Source: Ziziphus jujuba
Taxonomy: Eukaryota; Streptophyta; Magnoliopsida; Rosales; Rhamnaceae
Reading direction: 5' to 3'
Assembly (NCBI RefSeq): GCF_031755915.1
Contig: NC_083386.1
Span: 18,709,001 to 18,773,000 of the forward strand
DNA: 64,000 bases
Notes under the pieces: generated by a model
The model's input: the letters and a program-made list of their open reading frames with translations, nothing else
Databases searched by the model: none
Told to the model about the DNA's origin: nothing
Shown here: one piece after another, positions 45,834-57,211 of the stretch
Numbering within the stretch: the first letter of the stretch is position 1
Layout of the letters: each line of letters starts with the position of its first letter
Program-made: the position numbers and the translations under genes

Positions 45834-45848
45834 CGGCTCTAATACCAA
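45834..45848 (-). other. Primer-binding site of the minus-strand G1 element
   Basis: The minus strand reads TTTGGTATTAGAGCC immediately after the 5' LTR, one mismatch from the initiator tRNA-Met site. Confidence 0.85.
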
Positions 45849-45849
45849 A

Positions 45850-46979
45850 TGATATGAACCTAGGTCGACTCGTGCCTAAACCCATATTATATTAGCCTGG
45901 ATCTCAATTAAGTTCAAGTTCTTATAGGAAAACCTTAATCCCTAACCAACCTATGATTAGAAACCTAGATATAATGAAGACACCATATAGGTGATGGATA
46001 TCCTATTGATAAATCAAAACTAAAACATTCACTCTCTAATGGTGTTGTAGGTGTTCAAGAAAAGCAAAGAGAATTCTATCTCACAAAATAATTTTTGAAT
46101 ATTATTAAATGTGTATTCTTCCTAAAAAATAAGCCCTTAAACAGGCTAGAGTCATAAAGCAATAAAACCCTAAAAACCTAGGATAAAACTGGCCAAAAGG
46201 ATTAGGAAACCAAGCTTGGCTTAATTTTCTCTCTCATTTCCTAATCTAATTTTGATTAATTAATTCCTTTATTTTGAATTAGGAATTAATTAATTTACAA
46301 TGAAAATAATAAATAATAACTTTCCTAAGTTGAATTTTCCAGCAAATAAATAAATAGAAATCAAATAAAAGACTAATTTACTAAAACAAAAAGTCAAAAT
46401 CAAATTAAGAAACTAATTGACTATCTTTCTAACTAAGTTATCTTTGACCAATATTTGACCAATTTAAGCTCAAAATCAGCTTCCATATGCTTTTTAGGGT
46501 GGTAAATAGAATGATCATTGAGTCCCACACGTTGCCTTTGATTGGAACAAAGAGAAAATGCCAACTCAGTAAAATACAGTAAAGCCAGTAACAAAATCCA
46601 GCAAAACTGGCCACTTTTCCTCTTATGCACACAAGCCCTTTTTTATTGCTTTTGATTCTTCCTTGGTTGATTCCATGACCTATTATTGATATTCATTGAG
46701 TCCATAAAGTGTTGGAATCATTTATTGCTACCCAGAGTCCGTATTTGCATGAAAATACCCAGGTCCGTATCGGCCTCTACCACTTGAATGCTTAAAACAG
46801 GCCTTGTATCTTCTGGTATAGTCAAGCACTTTTAAGAATTAATTACTCGCTGTATAAAGGCAGCCAATTTATCCTCAAATTTCTTGGCTTGAGATCTAAT
46901 GATTGGTCCGGTCTTCATCCGTATTGGGTCAACATCCTCGTAGGTTGTCAGTTGTGCGGATTCGGGTAGATTCTCATTA
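45850..46979 (-). repeat. 5' LTR of the minus-strand G1 element
   Basis: Full-length LTR of about 1130 bp. The + strand starts TGATATGAACCTAGG and ends AGATTCTCATTA. Conserved with 51502-52590, 57212-58273 and 61893-63018 over its length. Confidence 0.9.
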
Positions 46980-47455
46980 AGTGGTGTCTATCTTTTCCAG
47001 GATTGACTTTACCAAATAATGAAATATTTAAAGGAGTCTCTGACTTATGCCATGTGTTGCCGATTGGAAGGTGCCATGTATCACGTTTAAAAAATTCCAC
47101 GTGTCTAAAACTGGGAAGGCCACGAATTATCTTTAATAAAAAATTATTTTTCATTTTCTTTTTATATTTCTTTTTGTTATCTTTCTCTTTTTCCTTGCCC
47201 CCACCCCCTCTCTCTTCTTCTCCCTCATGTGCAAAAGAGGAACAACCCCTTTCTTTCTCTTTCGCTCTCTCTTTTCTTTCTTTCTCTCCCCCACTCTCTA
47301 TTAACCGACCGTTTGGCCATGCTCCAGCTATCAAACGGAAACATGCATCGATCGGTGTGGTAGCCCAAGGCCAAGTGATGTTGACTATCGATGACCTCCC
47401 ATTCATCGATTTTTCGATAGTCTCCAACCATGAGATCTATCTTTCCCCTAGTTTT
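46980..47455 (+). repeat. G2 LTR fragment
   Basis: 'ttgactttaccaaataatga' at 47004 matches 'ctgactttattagataatga' at 63733 within a plus-oriented G2 LTR. It is followed by a C/T-rich tract (47160-47300) comparable to the purine/pyrimidine-rich part of the LTR near 48590-48650. It is cut on the left by the G1 element and on the right by the G2 element starting at 47456. Confidence 0.6.
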
Positions 47456-47838
47456 TGACACCCCCTGACCTAAAAAATGATCTCTATTCATCCAAATTCC
47501 AAACCATTTTTTTAGATATATTAGGCCAAAACTTTTCAACTATTTTTCTACTAATGTCAACAGTTTTGAGCCTAACATATGTTAGTTTAGTGCTCCGCAT
47601 CCTCTTAGCTTTCTATTTGTACCATATTTATGAATTTTGGTGGTATACCTAGAAAATTGTCATTTTTAAATGAATTTTTGTATTTAGTATGAAATTGAAC
47701 ACAGAAACTATATTTAGATGTATATATGCATGTATGTTTGCTAATACATACATTCTGTATATATATATGTGTGTGTGTGTGTGTCTGTGTTTGTATGTGA
47801 AAATGTATAAATTATATTTTGTGTGTGAATATAAACAC

Positions 47839-47871
<33 letters not shown>

Positions 47872-48074
47872 CATATATGTATTTCATTGAATATATATTT
47901 GTTGAAAGCTCTTGTATATACATATGAAAAAAAAATATAGATATATGTGAACATTTATATTTGTTAAAAATATGCTTGCTAAATGTTTGTATGTGCATAT
48001 TTAAAAAAATGAATATATATATATACACATGAATATCTATTTATGAATACATTTATATCTATATATATATATAT
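47456..48074 (+). repeat. G2 element 5' LTR, first part
   Basis: Starts TGACACCCCCTGACC, a variant of the TGTAACACCCCGGCC start. It runs through microsatellite-rich sequence into a (TA)n tract where a solo LTR of the same family has inserted. The LTR resumes at 54549. Confidence 0.65.
47755..47885. repeat. Microsatellite inverted repeat (TA/TG ... CA/TA)
   Basis: (TA)n(TG)n at about 47757-47785 is mirrored by (CA)n(TA)n at about 47834-47872, separated by a 50-bp spacer. The arms can pair as TATATATGTGTGTG against CACACACATATATA. Confidence 0.85.
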
Positions 48075-51000
48075 TGTAACACCCCGGCCTAAAGTACACC
48101 ATAATTTTTTTCACGTTGATCGAGACTTATCGGGTTTGATCTCCATTGACCGAGAAGGAGTAAATTTTGACTTTTTATTCCGAAGGGAATTCTGCATTGA
48201 TCGAGACACCGTTGCAAAGTACACATCATCTTGAGTTTGTGATACGTCAAAAGCAAAGCTACCATTTGGAAGTTATGAGCAAAACAAGATGCGATCCAAA
48301 CTGTTTGAGGGTGCCAAGTTTGACTTGTTGTTTTCGTAAAATTTTATTTTAACTCATGTATGGTTGTAAAGTACTTGTTGATACGAGTTCATAGCCTAAT
48401 GGCACACCTAATTTGGACATTTGGTTAGAAAGTTATGAACCTACAAAGTTTTTCTAAGACATCATTTAACGTGTATTGATCTATGTGTGCACAGTGTCCA
48501 ATGACGGACACTGTGCCACATGTAAAAAATTTGGGCTAGCTCGTGGGTGCACAATGGCACCCACGGGTGTTTTGATTGGCTAAGAGGTATGAGGGAGAAG
48601 GGAGAAAGGGAGGAGAGAGAAAGAGAAAGAGGAGAGAGAGTGAGTAATCGACCAACCATCGATCATCCTTTTCTGGCCACCCCCTTCCTACACATGCCTG
48701 ACCACCACCACCGCCCTTCCATTTCCAGCCAGCGCCCTAAAACCCACCGCCAAATCGCTGGCGATGTGCCTAGATCGGGGCTTTTTTCTGCGACGGTAAC
48801 GTTTCCTTCTCCAACCAATTTTTTCCATACCAACCACCCATTTTCAACATTATTGGTTCCATTGAGTTATCCATCCTCCCTACCAAAAATCACGGCCATT
48901 GGCCACCGTGAAACCTCGTTCTGGCAAGTTTTTGATGATCCCAACTACCCGTTCCCACTAATTTGACCTCCTTGAACTCAAATCCAAGGTCTTATTTCCC
49001 CAATTCTAGATGGATTAAGAGATTTGAGAGTATTAAATCCGAAAGCTTTCTTACGAGATTCCAGCCACCACATGTCCGATCTTCTGGAGGTAAGACTCAA
49101 TTCTTACAACCTTTGTTTCGGTATACATTTGTGAATTTTGGATATGGTTTATGTTAGCTCCCCCAGGTAACAGTGTATAATTTACTCAATTAAAATATTA
49201 ATTTAATCGATTTTGTGGATTGATATTTAGGAGCACGTGTGAGTCGTGGGACCGATCCCGTTGAGGTTCTTAATTGATACGTGTGCTTGAGGTGAGTGAT
49301 CCACCTTCAAATTTATTTTGGGGCGTTAAATTATATATATTTTGTGATAATTGAATTTTTGGAAAATATGCAAATTGTGTTTGATATTTAAGAGAATTTT
49401 GATCCGAATTTGTATTATCGATTTATGATGAATTTATGTGTGTTGCTGCCAAATGTTATTTTGGGATTTAAAAAATTATGGATTTAAAGTCTTTGATAAA
49501 TTTTTCTTAAGTTTAATGTTGATTTTATGATGCATAATAAATGTGTTTACATGATTTTAAAAATATATGAATTTCATGTGATTTTAATATTATCTTTAGT
49601 ATGGACTGATTTTATGGATTTGGAGGAAAATATTATTTAAATTTATTATGCGTGAAATAATTTTGGAATTTACTTAATGGTATTGAGGAATTGTAGAATT
49701 TAATTATGTATGAATTTTAGTTGGTTTTAATAATATGTTTGATTTAAATTGATTTGAGGATTTGACAAAAATATTGTTTTTAATTATTATGTTTCAAAAA
49801 TATATTTATGCATTCAAATATTAAGGGTTTTATTTTATGCCATTGGAAATTTGGTGTATTTATACTGATGGATTTAAATTGATGGATTTAAAATTTATGG
49901 ATTTGCATTGATGATTTTTTAAGTGTTGGAATTATGATGATGGTTTAAAGTAAATGTAGATTATATGGATTTGAAAAGTTGTATTAAATGTAGTGGAAAT
50001 GATGAGATTTCGACACTTGAAAAATAGATGGTTTTATTAGCTTGATATGCACCATACAATACTGGTGTTCTGTACTATATATGTAATTGTGATAAGCATG
50101 CAAGTTGTATGCTTTCCCATGAGATGCTATGGATCCAAGGGCAGGCAAGTTTGATATATTGGTCATAGCTGCCCCTTTCTATGGCCGGGATGGTCGCTAT
50201 AAGCATCGGTGCTGTTGGGATGCCAAAGCAGTCGAGTGCAAGTTTCTCTCTTTAACCTCACCATGAGGCGGTGTTTGGGATACCAGGTACCATCGAGCAT
50301 CACTGATATATAATTTGATGCATAAAGTGTTTTATTAATATGATTTCCAAAATAATAATGTTTTAAAAGAATATTTAAAATTAAATTGTATTTAATAATG
50401 TTTTTATCATTTAGTTAGATTAATGTTTCAAAAATGCATTTAACCATGATTTTACAATTTAAATGGGTTTGATGAATTAAAATGGATTTATTCGTATTTT
50501 CACCATTCATTTCAAATTAATGTTTTTCAGATTTTATTTATCTTTAAAATGCATTTAATTGTGTTTTTATCATTATTTCAATTGATGCTTTAAATTGTAT
50601 TTTATCATTTATCTTAAATTGATATGTACAATGCGTTTTATCATGATTTTAATATTTATGTTAAATTGGTGCTTTAAAATTTCATTTTACAATGTTGGTA
50701 TTATTTATTTAAATTTGAGATTTTAACATGAATTTTATTGTATTCTATTATCTAATTTAAAAATTGAGGTTTTAAATTAATCAAAATAATCCTTTGATTT
50801 TTTCATTGATTTAATTAATAAAATTTATAAATTATATATTGAGTTTAATTTTCTTTTACGCCAAACTTCCCTAGTGCAAATTTATTTATGATTTTCTTTT
50901 ATCATATGATATTTTATTATAAATTTTATAACTTGTTCTTAAAGTATTTCCAGTGTAAGCTCTAAATTCTAAATTACTTATATTCTATTTGAATTTTATT

Positions 51001-51501
51001 TATTTATGGATTTCCTTGATTTTGGGGTATACAAATATTGGATTTTGTGAAAATATTTTAAAAAGAAAACCTTTCTAACTAAGTGAATTGTGAGAGTTTT
51101 GAAAGAAAATGTTATTTTTAATTATTTATTATTAATTAGTCAAGTTTATTATATTGTTATATTATTACTATTATTATATAGTAGATTGGGTCACTCACTG
51201 AGATAGTTAGTATCTCATATTTTTAAATCCGTTCCCCTAAACTCAAGTTTGCTAGACGTTGATCGTTCAAGGTGAGCTTGACTTCTTACTTTGTTGCTAT
51301 CTTCCAAGGAGTTCTTTCTCTTTTTTCCTTCCTATCTTGTAATTTTTTTTCTTTTTTATCTGTATTAAACTCCATACTTAGTTGTAATTTTAAAATGCTC
51401 TGTATACTATGTTACATGTATTTATTTAATATTGCACTTATTCCCTGTATGTCATTTGAAATGCTGAAACTTGTGGAATAATTTATAGTAAGATGGGAGG
51501 A

Positions 51502-52590
51502 TGATGTGATTCTGCTCGAAACTGTACAACTGACAACCCACTAGGGTATCGACCCGATAGGGATGAAGACCGAGCCAATCACTAAAGCTTAAGCTAAGAG
51601 GTTTAGGGATCACCTTGCTGCCTTTATCTAGGGCATAATCCATTCTCAAGATGGTGTGTCTATTCCTGAAGAATCAAGATCTATTTTGAGCATACAAGCG
51701 GTGGAAGCCGATACGAGCAGCATGAAATGGTTCCAAATCTTTATGGATTCAATTGATATGTCTAATAAGTCATGAAATAAACTTAAGGCAGCTTCAAAGG
51801 CAAACAAACAGGTGGTGTGAGCATGGGTCCAAGATTTGCCGGGTTTTGCTGTATTTCGTGCTGACTTTACTGTATTATGTTGAGTTGGATTTTTCTCTTT
51901 CTTCCAAGCAAGGGCAACGTGTGGAACTTCATGGTCAGCTTATTTGGCATTCTAAAAAGCATATTGATGATGATTTGGAGCTCAAATTGGTCAAAGAATG
52001 GTCAAAGTCAACGTCAAAAAGCTAGTATTTTAGTTTCCTAATTTGAATCTACTTTTTGTTTCAGGAAATTTCCATTCCTTTTAGGTTTTTATTTATTTAT
52101 TTGCTGGAAAAATAAGTTTAGGTAAGTTATTATTTTATTATTTTCATTGTAAATTAATTAATTCCTAATTCAAAATAAAGAAATTAATTAATCCAAATTA
52201 GATTAGGAAAGGAGTGAGAATTTCGGCCACCATAGGAAACTACTTTATATGGTCGGTTTTCCCTTTGTTTTTAGGGTTTATTTCATGACTTTGTAGCCTA
52301 TTCAAAGGATTATTTTTCAATAAGAATTAAGCTTGAATTTTATACAGAAAATTATTTGTGAGATTGAATTATCTTTGTTCTTTTGAACACCTAAAACACT
52401 ATTAGTGAATGAGTGCTTTAGTTTGACTTATCAATGGGCCTTCCATCACCTATTATGGCATCTTCATTATATACCAAGGTTTCTAATCACAAGTTGGTTA
52501 GGGGTCAAGGTGACCATTAGAACTTGAACATAATTAGATACGGGCTAATATAATACGGGTTTAGGAGCAGATCATCCTAGGTTCGTATCA
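51502..52590 (+). repeat. 5' LTR of the reduced G1 element
   Basis: TGATGTGATTCTG...GTTCGTATCA, 1089 bp. The first 270 bp carry a decayed version of the pol tail (GMKTEPITKA-like), with stops. Confidence 0.92.
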
Positions 52591-52593
52591 TTT

Positions 52594-52609
52594 TGGTATC
52601 AAAGCATGG
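52594..52609 (+). other. Primer-binding site of the reduced G1 element
   Basis: TGGTATCAAAGCATGG follows the LTR after three bases. It is close to the initiator tRNA-Met complement. Confidence 0.85.
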
Positions 52610-53690
52610 TTTTGTTTAGGTTTGATCTATCTTTATTTGATTTATTTGTGTTTTTGTGTTAATCTATAGTTTGAGCATTAGGTTAAGGTTGCATCCATCC
52701 CATACACATTCTGCATCAAAAATAAAAAAATAAAAAAATAATTCATTCCTAGTTGAATTAGGATTTCCTAGTTTTATCGTTTTTTTGTTTCCTAGGTTGT
52801 TGGTTGTTTTTCATCATTGTTCATGTTAATTTTGGTTTTTGTTTATCTTTCTTTGCTGTTTTATTCTTAAATATTTGCATTCATATATTCAAAAAAAAAA
52901 AAATTGCACTTTTGTTTTTGTTGGAGGCCACGGGTTTGGTGGATCTATGGTGTGGAATGGAAATTTTTAGTGTTGATCTTTGCTACTGCAGTTGTTTTAT
53001 GTTCTGTGAGTGAAAAAAAAAAAAGGAAGAAAAAGCCGAATAAAAAAATTAAAAAAAAATTTCGGTTTGTTGATTTGGTGTTTGCTGGAAATTTCTTTGA
53101 ACTGCTGTATTGTTGACTATTTGTTACATATTTGGAGTTGCTGGAGAATTATTTGTTACATATTTGGGTGCTTAAATTATTTGGATTAAAATTAGACAGA
53201 GGAATTGATACAAAACTAGAATTACGAGAACGACAACCAACACTATTCCTTATTTTTGTCCGAATTGATTCTTGTTTAAGTTTGAAATTCTTTTTTCCTA
53301 AATTTTATTCTTGAATCCTTAAACTCATACTATCTGGTCCATTTCTTAAAAATTCCAAAATTTTCTCATTGATTTGCCTTATTTTGCCTAGAAAAGTCGA
53401 AAACTAGGATTTGTTAATTCCTTTGGTATTGCTTACTTTTCGCTACTGTTTTGTTGATAAGTTTAATTAAAACATACTTATGATCTAATTGCTATTTTGT
53501 GGGTGTTTTAATTAGAACTTTGAGATAATTCATTGAGTGGAAAAAGGCAAGAGTGTGTGAGCTCAAAAGAAGGTTAAAAGCCGAAATTAGTGTGCAAACA
53601 CGAGTGTCGAGTTCTTGTATTGAATGAGACAAATGAGGGAGTGAATCTGGTGAGAATTTATTTTATTTTTGTATTATTCATACTAACAAT
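52610..53690 (+). other. G1 leader
   Basis: Untranslated leader homologous to 58290-59407, including the A-run plus 'gccgaa' near 53015-53040 and 'gtgggtgttttaatta' at 53500. No gene. Confidence 0.7.
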
Positions 53691-54218
53691 GCAGATTCAA
53701 GGGTGAGAAGAGGAGATCCACCATTAGAATTAATGAAGAGGAGTCCGTAGGATTTAAAGGTGATTCCCGAGCTACAGGGAGTGGTGAGCAAACGGACATG
53801 AGGGCTATATTGGAGCAATTGCAGTGGATGAATGCCCGATTTGACAATATAGATCAAAGGATGGACATGATAGAAACATCAGAAAGAGGGCCGAATATAA
53901 GATTGGATGCTCATGGAGGACGAGGTCGAGGTCGAGGAGGCCAAGGGCAACCAAGAGAGGAGTTAGAGGAGGAAAATTTCGGAGATCACTTTGAAGAAGG
54001 AATGGATGAAACACTTGCTGTCCAAGAGAGGCTAGGCCATGGGAGGCATAGGAGAGAGAATGTAGATGATGATCTTGGCAATATCAAGGTAAACATCCCA
54101 CCATTCATGGGTAAAAGTGATCCGGAAGCATATTTGGAATGGGAAGAGAGAATGGAGATGATCTTTGATTGTCATAATTATTCGGAGGCTAAGAAGGTGA
54201 AATTGGCAGCAATGGAGC
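53691..54218 (+). pseudogene. G1 gag, truncated
   Basis: A 1-bp loss at the start codon (AATGCAGATTC where the intact copy at 59408 has ATGGCAGATTC) removes the initiator. From 53798 an open frame reads EQLQWMNARFDNIDQRMDMI, a Gly/Arg-rich GGRGRGRGGQGQ, then DDLGNIKVNIPPFMGKSDPE, AYLEWEERMEMIFDCHNYSE and AKKVKLAAMEQ. There it fuses to LTR sequence (AFHHLLWCLHYIP is LTR-derived). The second half of gag and all of pol are missing. Confidence 0.88.
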
Positions 54219-54373
54219 AGGCTTTCCATCACCTATTGTGGTGTCTTCATTATATACCACAATTTCTAATGACAGGTTAGTTAAGGGTCAAGGTGACCAT
54301 TAGAACTTGAACATAATTAGATCCGGGCTAATATAATACGGGTTTAGGAGCAGGTCGTCCTAGGTTCGTATCA
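54219..54373 (+). repeat. 3' LTR remnant of the reduced G1 element
   Basis: The last 155 bp of a G1 LTR, from 'ggctttccatcacctattg' to 'ttcgtatca'. The junction with gag falls in the short sequence 'ggc.ttccatcacc'. Confidence 0.9.
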
Positions 54374-54574
54374 AAGGAATAAGGAGATATTGTTAGAAGT
54401 GTATTTTTGTGCAGGAAATTTTATGGTAAGTTCAACCCTTATGGGAGATGCTATCAAATTTTCTATTGGAGGGTCCGATAGAGTTTTCCTAGGATCAAGG
54501 CTTATCTAAGGTTCTGACAACAGATCTTGGACGGGTCCTAACATATATACTTATATATATATATATGTATGTAT

Positions 54575-54745
54575 ATATAGGTGTATACATATACATATAT
54601 GAATGTGTATGTACTTGCTAAATGGTTGTATATTATATATATATATATATGAATATATTTGTATACGTATACATATATGAATGTGTACGTACTTGCTAAA
54701 TGGTTGTATATTATATATATATATATATGAATATATTTGTCATAA
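54575..54745. repeat. About 80-bp tandem duplication
   Basis: Two units, about 54582-54660 and 54661-54743, share 'catatatgaatgtgta.gtac' and 'ttgctaaatggttgtatatt' plus the (TA)n tail and 'gaatatatttgt'. Confidence 0.88.
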
Positions 54746-55319
54746 ATCTTTTTGTATATATATATATGTTTACTTTTAGGTATATCTGTTATATATATTT
54801 TGTGTTATTTAATATTCTGAAAAATATTATGTATGTTTAAAAATTAAGAAACTTGTTCTTTGATTTTATTGTGCTATTTTATGTGATTTAAATATATCTA
54901 TTATATGATTTTGGATAAATTACTTATGCTTATTTATTGCTGAATTTATTGTTATATTTATTTTGCATGATAAGATTTATTTATGTGAAATTAAATTATA
55001 TGTGAATTTTATATAGCTTAATATAATTTTTACATAAATAAATTTTCAAGACTTAAGGAAAGGAATCGTATTAAATTATTGTGCATAAAAACATAAATGT
55101 GCATTTAAATATTTATGAATTTGATTTTATTATGGTAAAAGTTGAATTATTTAAATTATCGGATTTATTTTGGTGGTTTAAAAGAAATATGAAATCTTAT
55201 AGATTTAGTAAAAGTATATAAATTAAGTTGTATTTTAACAAATCTCAGTATTTATAATATTGTAAAATTTTACAGTTTTTAGTTGCACTATACAGTACTG
55301 GTATTCTGTACTATATATA

Positions 55320-55765
55320 TTATTTAGCACATAAGTTTGTATGATTGCCCTGTGGGAGAGGATTAGCAAGTATATTTGCATAGCGAACATTAGCTGCACC
55401 TTCTCCTTGGCCGCTGGATGATCGGTTAATATATTATGGTCATCTTGTGGAAGCTCAAACCTAAGGGTTGGTAAGTATTTCACACGGTGAGCATCAGTCG
55501 CTATCCCTTCTTGGCTACAGGATGATTGGCTATTATGTTATATATCAACGCGCAAGTTATATACATATCATTTGTGAGCTGGGGTGAGAAACGATAGGCA
55601 TGTATATTTGCATAACGACTATCAATCGTCTCCCCTTGGCTATAGGATGGCTAGTCATTATGGATTACCATGCATATATTGTATGGCCATTCCGTGAGAG
55701 CTGCGGGCCTGAGGATTGACAAGTATATTTGCTTGATGAGCATCATCCATCCTTCCTTCAATCGA
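55320..55765. repeat. Degenerate tandem repeat, about 115 bp, four copies
   Basis: Recurring order: 'gtg(g)gagag...', 'ggcaagtatatttgcat', 'gagcatcag/agcatcatcc', 'tcccttcttggctacaggatgatt', 'tattatg'. Copies are near 55330, 55450, 55570 and 55690. One copy of related sequence is at 50110-50290 in the solo LTR. Confidence 0.75.
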
Positions 55766-56259
55766 AGGATGATTGTTTTAGCCATGACAAATTATTAGCA
55801 ATCGATGCAGCAAGACACCAAAGTGACCGATTGAAGGTTTCTCTTTTCAACCCCCTGTTAAGTAATGCTCATAACACCGAGTACTATCTGACACCAGTGG
55901 TATATCGTATAGAGTATCAAATATCTTTTTCATGTATATGTATATATATATATATATTATGTTACGTCTGTATGTACCACACCATATTAGGGCAAGGATC
56001 CGATTCGGCTTATGAATAGCTTAGTTTCGTAACTCTGCTGTTTATAAGACCAGCGAGTTTGATGGCGATTATAGGCAACCACCCCAGACAGTATTGGTAA
56101 CAATGTACTTGCGACAACTGATATCATAGGCTCGTGTATTAGCATGTTGTATTGTATCAAATGTATCTATGCTATGAGTGTGCACATTTCGTAGTATATT
56201 TATAAATTTTAAAATTTTATTTTACTTTATTTTATCTTAATTTATCTATTTATGATTAC

Positions 56260-56560
56260 GATTTTTGATTATTATTATTATCATTATTATTATTATTATT
56301 TGTTGTTAACTATTATGTAGTTATTATTATTATTTATTGTGATTATGATTATTGCTGCTGTTGTTGTTGTTATTATTATTATTATTGTTACAACCGTTGT
56401 CATTATTTTTATTATTTATTATAATTGCTATTAATATTACTTATGAATACTATTATGGTTATTGTTATTACCAATATTAATATTATTATTATTATTATTG
56501 ACATTATTATTTATTATTATTACTATTATTATTATTATTATTATTATTGCTACTCATGAA
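56260..56560. repeat. (ATT)n / (TTA)n microsatellite region
   Basis: About 300 bases made mostly of TTA/ATT triplets, interrupted by GTT and GCT units. The open frame it produces is an artefact of the repeat. Confidence 0.92.
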
Positions 56561-56647
56561 TTTGTTACTGTTATTATTATCATCATTAGTGCCAATTACA
56601 TCATTAGTGTCAACTGCATACTCATTATATTTATCCTAATAGGCAAT

Positions 56648-56752
56648 TATGATAACCTTTGGGCTAATGTGGTAGCCTTTGGGCAAGTATGATATAATCT
56701 TTGGGCAAGTGTGATAGCCTTCGGGTAAATATGGTAATCCTTAGGCTAGCTA
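56648..56752. repeat. About 22-bp tandem repeat, five imperfect copies
   Basis: Units of the form 'gata(a/g)cctttgggc(a/t)a(a/g)t(a/g)t' at about 56650, 56670, 56692, 56714 and 56735. Confidence 0.8.
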
Positions 56753-57170
56753 TACTAATATTATTATCATTACCATTATTTTTATTTTTATTCTTGTTGT
56801 GTTGTTGTTTTTTTCTTACCTTTCTATCTACATTTATGAAATTAGTGTGTTCATAAATGGTATAAGAATATAGGACTATACTAAGTTGATGGTGTGGACG
56901 GACATGAATCCTAAAGGCATTTATTTTCAGTGCCTATATTCTTATTCTTTCTTATTGAAGTGATGCACTTTATTGATAACTTTGTAGTAAGATGGGAGAA
57001 AAAACGTGGTATTACAGTGGAGTGTTTTCTATGTGAGAAATTTTTGGGGCATGCTCAACCCTTAAGGAAGATGCTACTAGATTTTCCATATGACTGTCCA
57101 ATAGGGTTTCCCCAACGATTTGGGCTTATCTAGGGTTTCGGTAAGGGACCCTACATGGATCCTGACAGAG

Positions 57171-57182
57171 TTGTATCACAGC
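57171..57182 (+). other. G2 primer-binding site
   Basis: TTGTATCACAGC, three bases after the LTR end at 57167. It matches the initiator tRNA-Met site except for two positions and fixes the G2 orientation. Confidence 0.7.
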
Positions 57183-57211
57183 TCTAGGTTCTGTTACCCT
57201 TAAAAGTTCTT

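Larger units (their letters stand above)
41350..46979 (-). mobile_element. G1 gypsy element, minus strand, RT and RNase H deleted
   Basis: The 5' LTR (45850-46979) is followed on the minus strand by a primer-binding site, a 1.1-kb leader, gag, protease, then directly the integrase core and integrase end, and a 3' LTR (to 41916) whose outer half is missing. RT, RNase H and the zinc-binding part of integrase have been deleted between about 42846 and 43130. The left flank (minus-oriented G2 LTR) and right flank (plus-oriented G2 LTR) differ, so the truncated left end probably reflects a rearrangement, and no TSD can be checked. Confidence 0.88.
51502..54373 (+). mobile_element. G1 gypsy element reduced to LTR, gag and LTR end
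   Basis: 5' LTR 51502-52590, primer-binding site, leader, gag to about 54218, then the last 155 bp of the 3' LTR. Everything from mid-gag to the 3' LTR middle is deleted. Target duplications are GAGGA (51497-51501) and AAGGA (54374-54378), one mismatch. It inserted into the G2 solo LTR in the same orientation. Confidence 0.9.
48075..54543 (+). repeat. G2 solo LTR (about 3.6 kb) interrupted by a G1 element
   Basis: Starts TGTAACACCCCGGCC at 48075 and ends GGGTCCTAACA at 54543, flanked by TATAT on both sides (48070-48074 and 54544-54548; weak evidence in a TA tract). It is split by the G1 element at 51502-54373. Removing that rejoins 'agtaagatgggagga' (51487-51501) to 'aggagatattg', matching 56988 onward. 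There is no primer-binding site after the end, hence solo. It contains a purine-rich stretch (48590-48645), a G/C-rich transcribed-like part (48660-49100), and one copy of the repeat expanded at 55320-55760. Confidence 0.78.
54549..57167 (+). repeat. G2 element 5' LTR, second part
   Basis: Continues the LTR begun at 47456 after the solo-LTR insertion and ends GGATCCTGACA at 57167, followed by a primer-binding site. It shares with the solo LTR the 'tactggtattctgtactatata' phrase (55290; compare 50060), the 'agtaagatgggag' phrase (56988; compare 51487) and the last 170 bp. It contains three tandem-repeat tracts listed separately. Confidence 0.75.

Noticed and set aside
47003..47458. 151-aa + strand frame and its 159-aa reverse shadow
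   Set aside because: Pyrimidine-rich LTR sequence gives open frames on both strands; no recognisable domain.
48547..48966. 139-aa open frame as a gene
   Set aside because: It lies within the G2 solo LTR; low-complexity Glu/Arg then Pro/His-rich sequence typical of long gypsy LTR leaders.
56462..56692. 76-aa Ile/Leu-rich frame as a membrane peptide
   Set aside because: It is a translation of the ATT-triplet microsatellite.
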